Positions 22,826-37,800 of a stretch of 64,000 nucleotides of DNA are shown piece after piece (the first letter of the stretch is position 1; each line of letters begins with the position of its first letter). The translations under genes and the position numbers were made by a program. This stretch comes from Budorcas taxicolor (taxonomy: Eukaryota; Chordata; Mammalia; Artiodactyla; Bovidae): positions 58,184,567 through 58,248,566 of the forward strand of contig NC_068912.1 in assembly GCF_023091745.1 (NCBI RefSeq). Direction: 5' to 3'. The notes under the pieces are model-generated. The model ran no database searches and was not told the DNA's origin. It saw only the letters and a list, made by a program, of their open reading frames with translations.

Positions 22826-25800
22826 GTAGGGCAGAGCTGTGAAGGTCCTTTGTTATCTAGGTTGAAAGAAACTACACGATCAGTAAGGTGTGGAATAATG
22901 AAAAATAAGCGCGAGTTTGGGCCGGGAGTCTGAGTGGTGGAGGGAGGGGCGATTAGGAAAGGAGGGTTTTGTCTGATAACAGCAAATTCTGTGGAAATAT
23001 GTGAGGTTGGTACTAGTATCCACTGGCCAAGTTAGGAAGTGAAAATTCTTGGGACCGGAAAACCCGTGGACCAGAATCTGGCTTGACTTTGTATGCCCTT
23101 GGCTCAGTATTCCTTTGAGAGAGGATAGGTGTGAGGAACAGTGTAATAAAACCAACAAGGAAAAGTGGAGTAAGTTAAAATTAGGCAAAATACATTGTGA
23201 CTCACTCACTTGGCTAGTTTCTCTATGGGTACTGTGAACATTTATTGCTTTTGATTTAATTTCTTTATAGTGTGATCATGTGGCATGAGAGTAGTCAGAT
23301 TCTTGGGACCATTTCTGTCTCCAATACAGTGAATCAACATGTAGTTTGCTTGTCTGTTTGTGGTTTGATTGTCATTGTACACTGTCACTCAAGTGAAAGA
23401 TCAGTTGGAGACAGATGATGGGTAGTAGTATTTCTAGAGGGTTTTGGTGCCCATTCTCAGTTGGGTGAGGAACTGAGGAAAAAAGATGCAACTGCTGCTC
23501 TCTAAATTTGCCTGGGTCTTCTTTTTCTGAATGTGTCTGCCTTTAAGATATATACACAGCTCATGGATTGGACTTCTGAGTATGTGCACACACACAGTTG
23601 TTAACAGTGTCAGGAGTTAAAAGTTAAAATATCAATAAACAATCTCACTGGCTGATTATTTAGAAAAGGAAGTCTCAGTGAGATAATTTTTTAAATGTAA
23701 TACATGTTTTCTTGAATTACCTATCATTAAACAACATTGTGAATGTAGTGTCATTTAGAGATGGTTTCCTAGAGGAGAATTTTCTAATAATGTTTGACAG
23801 CTGTCCATTATTTCATTAGAGTTACTTGCAGCTACTTTATTCACTGTGACTGCATGTCTGTGAATTGTGATGGATTAAAAGTTTATAAATAAATATATAG
23901 AATTAATATTTGATAATTTATTAAGTTTCTTGTGGGCTTTTGTAGATGTGAAACTTGTGGTACAGAAGAAGCAAAGTACAGATGTCCACGTTGTTTGCGG
24001 TATTCCTGCAGGTATATATGTAATTTCTACCTTATTATCTCTTCCTATACCCTTTTTTTCTCAAAGGGTAAAAGTTCCTTCTCTTTGTCCCTTCAGTTTG
24101 CCCTGTGTAAAGAAACACAAAGCAGAACTAACATGTAACGGAGTTCGAGATAAAACTGCATATGTTTCAATACAACAGTTTACAGAAATGAATCTCCTCA
24201 GTGGTAAGCCATCTTATGTATAGCAGACTGATGCTTCTTGGCCATAGGCGTATATCATTTATTTATTTTTCTGTTTTTTTGAAATTTGTAGATTATCGAT
24301 TTTTAGAAGATGTGGCAAGAACAGCAGACCATATTTCTAGAGATGCTTTCTTGAAAAGACCAATCAGCAATAAACATGTAAGTATTTCTTCTGTTCTTTC
24401 CCAATTAGAATTTCTTCTAGTCAAATAGATTCTTTTTTTTCTCTTTGCACTCAACAAATAGTATATTAAGTGGCTACTATGATCCAGGGCTATTCCAGTT
24501 GCTAGGGATACAGCAGTGACCAAAACTAAGTCCTTCCCCTCATGGAACTTGTAGCGGGAGAGACAGGGGATGAGTACAGGAACAAATATAATTTCAGATA
24601 GAGTTAAGTGCATCTGAAAGATAAAGAGGACAACAGTAGGTTTAGTTCAGTTTAGTTCAGTTCAGTCACTCAGTCGTGTCCAACTCTGCAACCCCATGAA
24701 TCGCGCAGCACGGCAGGCCTCCCTGTCCATCACCAACTCCCGGAGTTCACTCAGACTCACGTCCATCGAGTCAGTGATACCATCCAGCCATCTCATCCTC
24801 TCTCGTCCCCTTCTCCTCCTGCCCCCAGTCCCTCCCAGCATCAGTCTTTTACAATGAGTCAATTCTTCGCATGAGGTGGCCAAAGTATTGGAGTTTCAGC
24901 TTTAGCATCATTCCTTCCACAGAAATCCCAGGGCTGATCTCCTTAGAAAATCAAAATGGTGTTTGGGGGGGAGGGGGTTCTGAGAGTAGTCAGGAGAGTC
25001 TTCTCGAAGAGATGACATCAAGCAGCAATGTGAATGATGAGAAAGAGGCAGTCACGTGATCGTTTGAAGGAAGACTTTACAGAGACCAAAGCAGAAGTAT
25101 AGAATGAATCAGGGTCAGAGTTAGTGTGTTTGAGGGCTCAAAAAAGGAGCCCAGTGACTATAGCATAGTTAGTGAGGAGCATGCTGAACAGTGAGGTTAA
25201 AGAAACTGATGAAGTCTCCTAATGTATTCAAAGTAAAAAATGGAGGCCATGGGAGGCAATTGAGCATGTTTGCTCTTTGAAAGATCACTCTTGAGGCTCT
25301 CTGGAAAGTGGACTTGAATAGGCAAGAGTGGAAGATTGGAAGCTGGGAGATCAGTTACAGAGCTATTGTTGTGGTTCTGATCACAGAATTATTGGGAAGT
25401 GATTAGATGTGTTTTTTTAAATTGGAGTATAGTTGCTTTACAATGTTATATTAGTTTCTGCTGTACAGCAGAGTGAATCAGCAACATGTATAAATGTATA
25501 TCCTCTCTTCCTTAGATTGCCTTCCATTTAGATCACCACAAGCACTGAGTTCCCTGTGCTATACAGGGGAAGTGATTAGATTTGAATTTTGAAAGAAGGG
25601 CTAATAAGACTTGCTATTTTAATAAACTTGTTATACTCTTTAATTTCTTTTTCATTCCTTAAGCACTGTGCACAATTAAAAGCTTACATATTGGAAATAT
25701 TTTCCAACTGCTGTTGTTCTAAAAATTCTTTATCTATCACTTAATCACATCATGGAATTATCTTTGTTTTTCAGAGACAATAGTGGTATTGGAGTTGCAG

Positions 25801-28800
25801 AATTTTAATACTCTTTAAACAGTTTATTTTATTGGTATTATTGGTACAGACATGACATTACACATGTCTGAAAGAAAAGTTAGCATACGTCAAGTTTTTT
25901 TTCCTCGAGCTTAATTAAACATCATTAAGTTATATACTTACTTCCCTGGTGGCTCACACTGTAAAGCGTCTGTCTACAATGTGAGAGACCTGGGTTCGAT
26001 CTCTGGGTTGGGAAGATTCCCTGGAGAAGGAAATGGCAACCCACTCTAGTACTCTTGCCTTGAAAATCCCATGGATGGAGGAGCTTGATGCAGGCTACTA
26101 TCCATGGGGTTGCAAAAAGGATAAACTGCTTTTTAAATTTTTCTTTTTATGAAATATGGCATCCATATAAAAAGCATAAAACAGAAATATACCATTTAAT
26201 AATAATTATGGAGTGAGCATCCATGTAGCTACCACGTAGATCTAGAATGAGAACATAACCAGCTTGTCAAGAATTCCTACTGCCATGTTATGCCCATCCC
26301 TGAACCATTCTTATTTCTGGGTTTTCTGTAATAAATTTTATGAACAAAGCTATAGTGAACACTTTTGTTTAGGAATTGTGGTTTGCTTATGCATATGTTT
26401 TTCTGGAGTTCATACCTAGGAGTGAAATTGCTTTGTTGTGGAGTATGCATATCTTCAATTTGACTGTATGTTACCAAAATATTTTCCAAAGTGGTGATGC
26501 CAGTTTATACTCACAGTATTTAAGTATACCTGTTGTCACATCCTCTCCAGATTCTTGACTTGGTCATTGTTTTTAAGCTTTTGTCAGTTTGATGGCTCTG
26601 TTACTTTATTATGATTTTTAATCTGTAGTTGTCCAATTCTTAATGAGATTGAAAATGACAGTAAAAGTCACTCAGTCCTGTCCAACTCTTTGCGACCCCA
26701 TGGACTATACAGTCCATGGAATTCTCCAGGCCAGAATACTGGAGTGGGTCGCCTTACCCTTCTCCAGGGGATCTTCTCAACCCAGGTATAGAACCCAGGT
26801 CTCCTGCATTGCAGGCGGATTCTTTACCAGCTGAACCACAAGAGAAGCCCAAGAATACTGGAGTGGATAGCTTATTCCTTCTCCAGTGGATCTTCTCAAC
26901 CCAGGAGTTGAACCGGGATCTCCTGCATTGCAGGTGGATTCTTTACCAACTGAGCTATCAAGGAAGCCTCTTAATGAGATTGGGCACCTTTCAAATATTT
27001 TAGTGGTCTTTGGATATTCCCCTTTGTGGTGTATGCCTGTTAAGTCTTTGCTCATCTTGTCTTTGGTCTGTTGTTTTTTCCTACTGGTTTTCTTTGTATT
27101 TTTAGATGCTGATGTTCATTGTGTATGTTATAAATCCTTCATTCTGTGGCTTGTGTTTGTACTCTTTTTCATGTCTTACGGTAAACAGCTTTTTTAAAAT
27201 TTAATGTAGTAGAAATTGTCTTGTGTTTCCTTTATAGTTAATAGTTTCATGTGTTTTTAAAGAAATCCTTCCCTTCCTTAAGGTTATGAAGCTACTCTCC
27301 TGTAATGATTTTCTGAAAGCTTTGTAGTATCACGTCTCCCATTTATGTCTGTAAACATGGAACTGATTTTTGTTTATCATGTGAAGTAGAGGTCCTGTTT
27401 AATTTTCCAAATGAATAATCTCCTTTTTCTAGCACCAGTTATTGAAAACTTCATCCTTTCTCCCCTGCTTTGCAGGACCATCTCTGTTATATTATCAGGC
27501 ATCCACATAATGCTTGGCCTGTTTGTTTCTGGCCTGTCTGTTCTATTCTGTTAAACCTCTTGTCTCTTGCAACTATTATAGTCTTTCCTGAACTCACTGA
27601 AGAAGTAAATCTTCTCACTTTGTTCATTGTTTAGATTAGACCATAGCCATTTTTCTAGACTGTTTTCTAGAGTATTGTCTGAAATACAGATCTGGCTCTT
27701 TGCAACTTTATACAAATGTGAAAAATCAGCCAACTGATTTATAGTCCTACCTTCCCCACTTGGGTATTTTGATTGGATTTGCGTTTATTTTGTAGAGTTA
27801 CTTGGGTGATTGGATTTTATGGCATTGAATATTTAAATCCTTGATTGTTGTATCTCTGCATTTATTTGGGTCTTTAACACCTCCGTAATTTTCTCAGTGA
27901 AGGTCTTGCACATTTTTTGTTAGACTTATTCTTGAGTACTTTATGTTTTCATAGTATTTTAAATAGCATTTTCTTTTAAATTTTTTTATTATCTCTTTGC
28001 TGGTATTCAGGAATGAAAGTTTTTGTTGTTGTCCATTTTATGGTAGTAGTCATATTAAAATCTATTCCAATACCTTATCTATAGATTTTTTGAGGTTTTC
28101 TCTATAAACAGTTCATCACAATTTGTTTCTAGCTTTCTGTCCTTACTCTTTTATCTCTTTTTCTTACCTTATTAGAATAGCAAGAACTTCCAATAATGTA
28201 AAATAGTAGTGATTATAGTAGATAATTAAAGTCCACTCCTGAGTTTGATGATTTGCTCGAGGGGTTCACAGGATGCAACATACAATGGAACTCATGGCTA
28301 AAGTTTATTACAGTGAAAGGATACAGAGCAAATTTCGCAAAAGGAAAATGTATATGGGGCCAAGCCTGTAGGAATCCAGCCACAAGCTTCCCAAATTCCT
28401 CTCCTATTGGAGTCATACAATACACAGTTAATTTCCTCCGGCAACGGGTTGTGATAACTAATGTTTAAAGTTTATTGTCTACCAGGGAAACTCATTAGAG
28501 ACTCAGTGCCCAAGGTTTTTATGGGGACTGGTTGCAGAAACACCCTTAGCCTAGCATTTGCCAAGTTCCATACACGCAGAAGGATAGCAGATAAAAACCA
28601 CATTTTTGTACAATTTCAGCATAATGAAGCAGAACTTACCATTTTTCCTACCATTTTAGGAGAAATTTTTTGTCAGTTTAGATTCCATTTACCAGTCAGT
28701 CAAATTGCCAGACACCAGCCAAAAGCAAACCTTGCCAACAGAGCTTTCTAAGGATAAGTTTCAGGCCTCGTATGTTAGCTCTTTTCTATATCTTTGTTTT

Positions 28801-31800
28801 ATAACCCTGATCATAGAGGGAAAAGTTTTAAGATTTCACCATGTTTACTTTTCAGTTTGTAGGTATAGTTTGATACCTAGATTAAAGAAATTCTGTTCCC
28901 AGTTTGCTAACACATGTTAACATGAATGGTGGTTATATTTTATCAAATGTTTTTTCTATATTTTATTATTATTTTAATATATAATATTCTAATAAGAATA
29001 TGAATAATCTTTTAGCTGATTTTCTATTTTAAGCTAAACTTGCATGGTGTATTATTATCATATCATGCTTTTTATACTTTGCAGAATTCAGTTGTGTTAT
29101 ATATGTGAACACATTATCCTTTCATTCATTTTGCATTTCTGTTCATGAGTGAGATAACTTCTAATTTTCCTTTTTGGTATTCTTAAGTTTCTCTATTGAT
29201 GTGATTCCAGTTTCATAAAATTATTTGATGATGTTCCCATTTTGTTCTTAAATACATTAACACTGGGATTATTTCCTCCTTGGGAGTTTGATACAATTTT
29301 TTATTAGGTTGCAGAAGTTTATTCTTTATTATTAATGGGACTGTTAGGTTTTCTCTGTCTGACGTCATTATTCTGTCTTAAGACTACATTTTCCTAAGAA
29401 TTTGTTCATTTTACCTAAATTTTCCAATGTATTGGCATAAAGTTCTTCATAACATTTTCCTTAATGTGTCTGTAGGAATTGTAGTATTATCATTTGTGAT
29501 ATTGCTTACTTGTGTCTTTTTTTCTAGATCAGTTGCTATTACAGATTCCTTTTCTATCTAGTTACTGTGTCCTCTTCTGTTATATCCTTTTTTATTTTTA
29601 GCTTAATTGCATTATGGTCAAAGAACATATTTTTTTCTGAGTTCATTTAAAAAATATGTTGACTTGTGTTTATGTCCCAGCATATAGTCAAATTTTGTAA
29701 CGTTCCCTGTTTTCTTGGGGGAGCAGGGGAAGTATTCTGCAATTGCTAAATATCTTATTCTAAACATATTCCTTTTAGGTCAGGTTTGTTAAATACGTTG
29801 TTCAAATTATAACATTTCTGATTTTTTGTTTGTTTCTTTCTTTCTTTCTTCTACCAGTTACTGAGAGACATATGTTAATACTTCCCAGTAGATAAAATCA
29901 GAAGGATTTGTATGTTTCTCCTTGTGGTTCAGTTAGCTTTGCTTCATATGCTTTAAGGGTACATTATTAGATGCATACTTCAGGAAATTATTGGTGTATT
30001 TAACCTTTGGCCCTATGTTGTGACCCTTTTTGTCTTTAGCTTTTTGTGTATTTGTCTGTTATTAAACTATTTCACTCCTTTGGTGTATTTTGTCACTGAC
30101 TTTTACTTAAGGCCTTTTTGTATCCTTATGTTCTGTGTGTGTCTTTAAAGTACCATATAGTTCTAGTTTTTCTCCATTCTGACAATCTGTAACTCTTAAC
30201 TGAATCTCTTTTTCTCTTTTGGTTCCTGTATACTGAGGCTTACTTTCTTCTTTATTTTTTTTTCACTATGGTGGCTTCTGTTGTTGCAGAGCTCAGACTC
30301 TACAGTGCATCAGCTTTAGTGGTTGCAGCATACAGCTCAGCACCTGTGGCACTTGGGCTTAGTTGCCCCTTGGCATATAGGATCTTAGTCCCCTAACCAG
30401 AGATCAAACCTGCATTAGCAGGTGGATTCTTAATCACTAGACCACCAGGGAAGACCCTCTTATTTTCTTATATTGGTTATGCTTGTTTATTTTTTATTGA
30501 GTACTTCTTTTATTTTTTCCTTTAAAAATTACTTATGAGAATTGTTTGAAGGCTGGAATAAATAAATAGGCCTTCTTTTATTCTACCAGATACCTAGAAG
30601 CATTGCAGATCTAGACTATCTTAAACCAGGTTGAAGGCTTAAGATTACATTAATCCCAAAGCAAGGCAAATCATTTCCAGTTTGAGCATGGACTGCCATG
30701 GCCAGGCTAGACGATTTCTAATGGATTTTTCTTTTTCCCCCTGTTCCAGTCAGACTAATAAAAAAATTCCTAGTATGCTCTGGTGACCCTTATCCTGAGG
30801 GTGTATTATTCTGTGACTCAGTTTCATTTCATTTGAGAAATGAAATGTTATGTTCCACAAACATAACTGGATCTCTTGCTGAGGAGGCTCTAGAAAGGGG
30901 AAGCCTATATTTGCCATAATTAGCAAAAGTGGCTTCAGTGCTTTTTGCTTCTCTGAGTTTCACTTTTCATTAAATGTTGGCCTGTAGTTTCTTGTTTCTG
31001 TCAGCTCTTCAGTGCTTTTAAGGTGATCTTTAAAAATATTTACACACACACACACACATATATATACACACACACACATATATATAGCATTCTTAGATGT
31101 TTTTAGTAGGAGAGTTGGGTCCTTATAATCACTGTCATTACTGAAACCAAAGTTCCATGCACTGTGAAATTGCATGTAATTTCTTAAGTCATTTTTTACT
31201 GACCCTCCCTTCCTCTTGACTTATGACTTGATTGTCTAACTCTGTACATTGCAAAGTCTACATGCCACTCACTTTAAAAGTTGCATTTATATTTTGCCAC
31301 TTCTTTGAGTGATCTTTCTTCTTCCTTGATGATATTACTTCCTTCAGTACTCTCTGGAGTTGACTAATTCAGCTCAACCAACCTACATGGTCAGTGGAAT
31401 AATACATGTCAGAGCTAGAATTCTCGTACCTCATTTTGTACATCCTACATCAGTGGCTACTTTTAAATTAAGCCTTATACTAGGCAGCGCCATAGTTCCT
31501 TCCCTGAATGACCTACCTGCAGAGTAAATAGAAGCAAGCATATATATAGCTAACTATGGTATGAAACCATCAGTAAAAAAGAAGGAAAAAAACTGTATAG
31601 GTAATCCCTGTGATTGCTAAAACCTGTATTTTTTTTAAAATCCCCATGAAATTCTTCTTTTGGCTTATAAGATACATGGTTAAAAGCACAGACTGCAATT
31701 AGACAGACCTAAATTTAAATGTAGACTTTACATCTCTGAAATAGCAGAAATGAGAGTAATAATAGTACCGGCTTCATAATATTGTGAGGATTAAATGATA

Positions 31801-34800
31801 TATTGCTTTTTAGTGTAGTTTGTGAAGCGTAAGTATTCGACAAATCTTAACTTACATTTTAAACATTGTTTTATGTGCTTTTGGAATTTAAGCTATTTGA
31901 AAATTAATTTGTCTATTTGTTTTTGTTAGATGTACTTTATGAAAAATCGTGCTCGAAAGCAAGGTATTAATTTAAAACTTCTACCCAATGGATTCACAAA
32001 AAGAAAAGAAAATTCAACATTTTTTGATAAGAAGTAAGTTTCTGACTTCTTTTTTAGTATATTAGATGTTCTAATTTGATGAGGAGCATCTTTTAAGGTT
32101 TGGTTTGCTTGGAACATCGCTCCTCAAAGTGTGGCCTGTGAGATGTTTGTCATTGATTGGTAGAGGACAAGATGACTGCAGAAACTGGACTTAAGCATTT
32201 AGGAACTTATGCTAGTTTTCTGTCATGTGACTTGAACATTTTTGGTTTGCTCCCTGTGTGTTTGAGAGAGAGAGAGAGAGAGAGAGAAGGTAGCGTGTAG
32301 TGTGTATGTATGTATCTTTCTCTCTGAGACCTAAAATACCATGAAAGTATTTCAGAAGCTTCAAAGACAAAACAAGAAGTCAAAGCAGAATTTCTGCATA
32401 TTTTAATGAGAGGAGCTTGACTTTTATACTCCTTTCTACTTTGGAATTCCAAATAGTAATTCATTTGAGAGTCAGTGATGGAGAAGAAGGGGAACTTGGA
32501 AAACATTTACTCTTACTCTATAGAAAATCTGAATAGAGATAATACATTAGAGATTAGTTTTTTGCTCTCTGAAATTGCTAGGTCAAAAAGGCCCCGTTCG
32601 TACAGAGAACAGGATCCCAAAGTACTGTAAGTAGCCCATTAAATTATAAGATAATACCTTTACAAAGTCAAGATTCAGGTTTTAGAGTCAAAAAGCCTGA
32701 GTCCCTCCCTCTTTAGCCTCTTAGTAACTGCAAGGCCTTGAGCAAATTACTTCCTTTCTCCAGGCTCTATCTGTATAATGGTGGGGGTTGAACTAGGTAA
32801 CACTAATTTTATTACGTAAATTAAAAAAACAGAACCATCAGAATTATCATTATTCTAAAAATCTTCCAGCTTTTCAACATGTTATATTTTTAGAGAATGG
32901 TGTTATCCAGTTATGTATTTCAAAACAAATAGTTATAAAGGTGGTTTTTTCTTTTTTTGGTTGGTTTCCAAGATTATAGTAATATTATGCATTTATCAGA
33001 CTTCCCTGGTGGCTTAGGCCATAAGTCTGCCTGCAGTGCGGGAGACCAGGCTTGATCCCTGGGTTGGGAAGATCCCCTGGAGAAGGATATAGCAACCCAC
33101 TACAGTATTCTGGCAGGCTATATAGTCCATGGGGTCGCAAAGAGTCAGACACGACTGAGCGACTTCATTTCACTTTGCATTTATCAAATATGAGATAATT
33201 CTTTTGTGTGTTTTGAAACTGACATAGAAATTGACATGATTTGTTTGAAATTTAAAGTAACTGGTTTGTGCCTTCTGAAATATAAAATATATTCCTGTTT
33301 TGTGAAAGAAAACATTCAGAGCCTCAAATGTAAAACTTTGAGGTCTTTAGATACACAAATGTTTGTGGGAAGTTTTTTCCAAGACTACTACATTCAGTGT
33401 ATTTTCTGGGTTTAGATTACAAATTTATGCTGTTATTTTGGAATTCCTCATCTGTGAGGTAGCAAATCAGACTCTTCTTGCATTATGCCTTTTACTCATG
33501 AATTTACAATGACTTGGGCTTGATGTTTTTATATTTTTAGTGTCTTGCCATGAAGAGATTAGCAACATAGAACACAATAGACTTTAATTAGTTTTTCAGC
33601 TGTTTTCACCTCTGTAAAACGGAGCTAATGATAGCTACTGTGTAGTCCTGACCTTAGTGTGTTCATTTACCTAGACACTAACTTGAGGGTAGGAAGAAAT
33701 CACCATATAGTAGCAATTGTGAAAGTAATAAACCCTCAGCATAAAGAGTTTAAAGGAAAAATAGCAACTGTAATTCCACTATGTAGAGATAACCAATGAT
33801 AATATTTCATGTTTCCTGCTGTTTTTTCAATTAATAAAATAAAATATAATATTAAATCATTACATAAAAGTATAAAAATTTGCTTGACTCTCAAGTTAAG
33901 CATTAGTTTATAAATAAAGGTACACTTTTTTGTACAGCTAGCTTTTCCCTATTTAGCAACATATTATGAACTTCATGCTTGTTAATGCAGTCTGCTTTGT
34001 TTTAAGTAGTATATTTAAACTATGACTACTGTATCCTAATTTATTACCAGATACACGAACAGTTGCTTAATTTCTGGTTTTTAATTATTACAAATAATGC
34101 TGTTGTAAACATCCTTGAACAGATTGTTTTGCATGCTTATGTGACTTTTCTGTAGATCGATTCCTGATAAGTGGCATTAAAACTGTTGAGAGAAAGTCCA
34201 AATTGTCCTCTCAAAAAAAAATACCACTTTGTAGCTTTTACAAAAATGTATGAGTACCTATTTTAGTTATACTGTGCTTTAACTGAATATTATTAAACTT
34301 CTTTGCCTATCTGATTAGAGGTTGAATTCTTCAACTTTTTCATTCAGATATGCATGTTTTTATCTCATCTTGATCAGTTGCATGCATTGTAAATGTTTTT
34401 ACCAGTCTTTCCATGCTTAATTGGCCTTCTGGTCATTTTTGATGCATTTTAAAGAATTGCTAAAAAGAGGAAAGGTTCTATAAAACATAAAGATAGTAAA
34501 GTGGAGTGATTAAGAACACAAACTGGAGCTAGGCTGCCTGGGTTCAAATTTCTGACCTTCCTCTTCTAGCCATGTGATACTAAGCTAAGCCACCTAACTC
34601 CCTTGTGCTTCAGTTCCTTATCTATAAAGTAGGGCCAGTAATAATAAACTAGGGATAAGCCAGTTTTCATTTCCATTTACAGTAACTTAGAAATCCTATT
34701 TAAACATTTCAGTAGCACTGAATTGTCTCTTTTTTAATATTTGTTGCTATTTTGGATGGTGGAAATTGTTTTAATTTGCTTTTACTTAATTGCTACATAG

Positions 34801-37800
34801 ATATGGAGTATTTGCCCATGTGTTTCAAAGCAATATTTTAAAATTCAAATGTGAAGTCTGACTTAATCTAATCTGTGGTAGTAAGATGAGCTTAGAACTG
34901 TTTTGGTAAAATAAGTAATTCAGATCTGTGGGACAGAATTTTTCCATTTGTTCTTAGTTAAATTGCCCATTATTATTTCTAAATGGAAAATAATCATACC
35001 ACAAACTGAATTTAAAACGTCTGTATTTGGATGTTCCTTAAATAATAAAGCATGAAGGTGAGTTCCCATTTAGTTGATAGCCATGCTTAGTCAATAGTCT
35101 GCTCAGTTGGTTAATAGCTTGGAAGTCTTTTGAGTGTGTCCTTATACTTTGTTCATTTTTCAGCATTTTCATCAGTGATTTAGGTCATGATTTCTTATCT
35201 TGGTGCTGCTAACATATTTAACCACAGAGCTCCTGTTGTGAGTGTGCCCTTTAGGATGTTTAGCAGCATCCCTGGCCTCTACTCACTGGATATTGGTAAC
35301 AAACACACAAAGGAATTCTTCGTGATGCCTGTGGTTTCACAGACATTTGTATGAAAATGGTAAAAACTTTTGATGATCATAATGTTATTTGCTGGAAGGA
35401 AGGAAGAAGGGGATACTATCTCTTATCAAAGAATTATTTTTACCTCCCATATCTCCGATACTCTGTTTTTAAGAGAATTGTTTATAATGCTTTTTTAAAC
35501 TTTAAGAAGTGGTTAAAGTTTTGACTGAGATAAACGTGAGTTTGAATATTGTTTCTACACTTGGTATATGTTAGGTGTCCTTGGGCAAAAGTGAATTTGC
35601 TAGATTGTTGATGGGAATAAATGAAATAATATTAAAATAATACCCAGCAACTAGTAGATAATGTGCAGCAATAAAAGATCCGCATTTTCGTACTAGAAAT
35701 CTTTGGAAATACATTTACTATATTATATTCATTCCTAGTAGGTCTAGGGCAGCATTATAATCAAACAATACTATTTCTCCAGTGAAACCTCCAAATGTTT
35801 AAATTAAAATGGGAAAATAATGAGTATAAATGAGCTCAGTCAGTTTTTTGCTGCTGGAGGAGTTATGAAAATCTTTCAGCTTCAGAGATTCAGGGCTTGG
35901 AATTGTTCCCATGTGATTTTGGTCCTGTACTAAGATTATTGTAATTACTCCCTAGGCATTAAATTGGTCTTTTGCTTATTTAAGCAGCTTGAGCTACAAT
36001 ATATACAAAAACTCAAATTGAAGTTATTTAAAATTGAATGTTCCAGTGGTAACTTTTGAGCAATCTGAGTGAAGAATTCTTTGTGGTATTTTTGTAACTT
36101 TTCTGTAAAGTTTGAAATTATTTGAAAATAAGAGGGTTTAAAAAAAAATTAAATACCTACACCCCGCCCCCGCCCCTGCCTCCATGAAGTGTGACTAACG
36201 TACATTGTGCCTGAATTACCTCTGTAGGACTAATAGCAAGTTATATAGTAGCAAGTGCATTAATACCTTAGAATCATAGGTTCATTTTAAGCCAGGCATT
36301 CTTTATGGTAGAAGTTTTTGACCAGTATGACTTCAAATTTCCAAAATCATACGCAAAATTATGTGATACATAAAATTTTCTAAGACTCGGAACCATAATT
36401 TTCATTTTATAGTCGAAGTGTGATATAACATTAACCAGCCTGTGATGTCAAAAGTATATTTAATAGCTGTAAATTTTAAAGGACTGGTGAATTTGCTGGA
36501 ATGTCATAATGGATAACTTTAATGAACAAAGAAAAGTTAAGAGATGCTTATGTTAAGAATAACTTGAGCCAATACAAAATAGACATTCTCTGTTAAAAAT
36601 AGAGGAGCTTGGTAGGAAAATGGTATAAGGCTCCCCTACTTATTTTAGTCATTGTTATTCAGCCACTATGTCATGTCCCAACTATTTGCAACGCCATGGA
36701 CTTCAGCACGCAGATTTCGCTGTCTTTCAGTATCTCATGGAGTTTGCTCAGAATCATGTCTATTGAGTCGGTGATGCCATCCAACCATCTCATCCTCTGT
36801 CGCCCTGTTCTCCTGCCTTCACTCTTTCCCGGCATCAGGGTCTTTTCCAGTGAATTGGCTCTCTGCATCAGTTGGCCAACATTTAGAGTGAACCCTAAAC
36901 TACTTCTTTTAAATAGTGACTCTTTCAGAGGTAAATGCTCTGCCTCAGCTTTTTGTATGGCATATAACTTTATATTTATTCTCACCCAGGGCTAATCAGA
37001 AACTGTTGAAAGAATAGGAAAGATCTGTACGAAGAAAACTTAAATTCTACTGAATGGCTTAAAAAAAGTCAAGCAAATGGGGGAAAAGGACCTTGTTATT
37101 AGCTGACTCAATATTACAGAAGTAACATTTATTTCTTAAATGAATGATCTTTAAATCTGATATGGTCCTAATGAAATCACTAATAAAATTCTGTTTTTTA
37201 TTTTGGAAATTTTTTTGGCGGGGGAGAAGGAAAGGATCCATAAAATGATTTTAGTTTTTTCTGAAAAATAAACATGGGAGAAGCACCAGGAAAAACCAGG
37301 GGCGGGGGGTGGGGGGGAAGAGGAATAAGGCTGGACTCATTAAAATGTATGAAATTATAGTAAAGTTTTATGGTATTGATGTAGAAATCTACAGTGAGAT
37401 TATAGAAATTAGACATGAGGCTATTTGGCATTCTAGTATATGATCAGATAGAGATAGCATTTCAAATTAGTATAGATAATGACTTATTTAATAAATGCAG
37501 TTGAGACAGCCTGCCATTTGACAGTTTTTTTGTTGTTTTTTTTTTTTTACTAGAATGTCCAGTCAGTTCAATTTCTCAGTCTTGTCCAACTCTTTGTGAC
37601 CCCAGAGACCACAGCACGCCATCCTTCCCTGTTCCATCACCAACTCCCAGAGCATACTCAAACTCATGTACATTGCATCAGTGATGCCATCCAACCATCT
37701 CATTCCCTGTCATCCCCTTCTCTTCCCACCTCCTATCTTTCCCAGCATCAGGATCTTTTCAAATGAGTCGGTTCTTTGCATCAGATGGCCAGCGTTTTAG

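Noticed and set aside
23930..24223. Open frames spanning exon 2, intron 2 and exon 3
   Set aside because: They arise from reading through the 85-nt intron. Splice sites and phase support the exon model.
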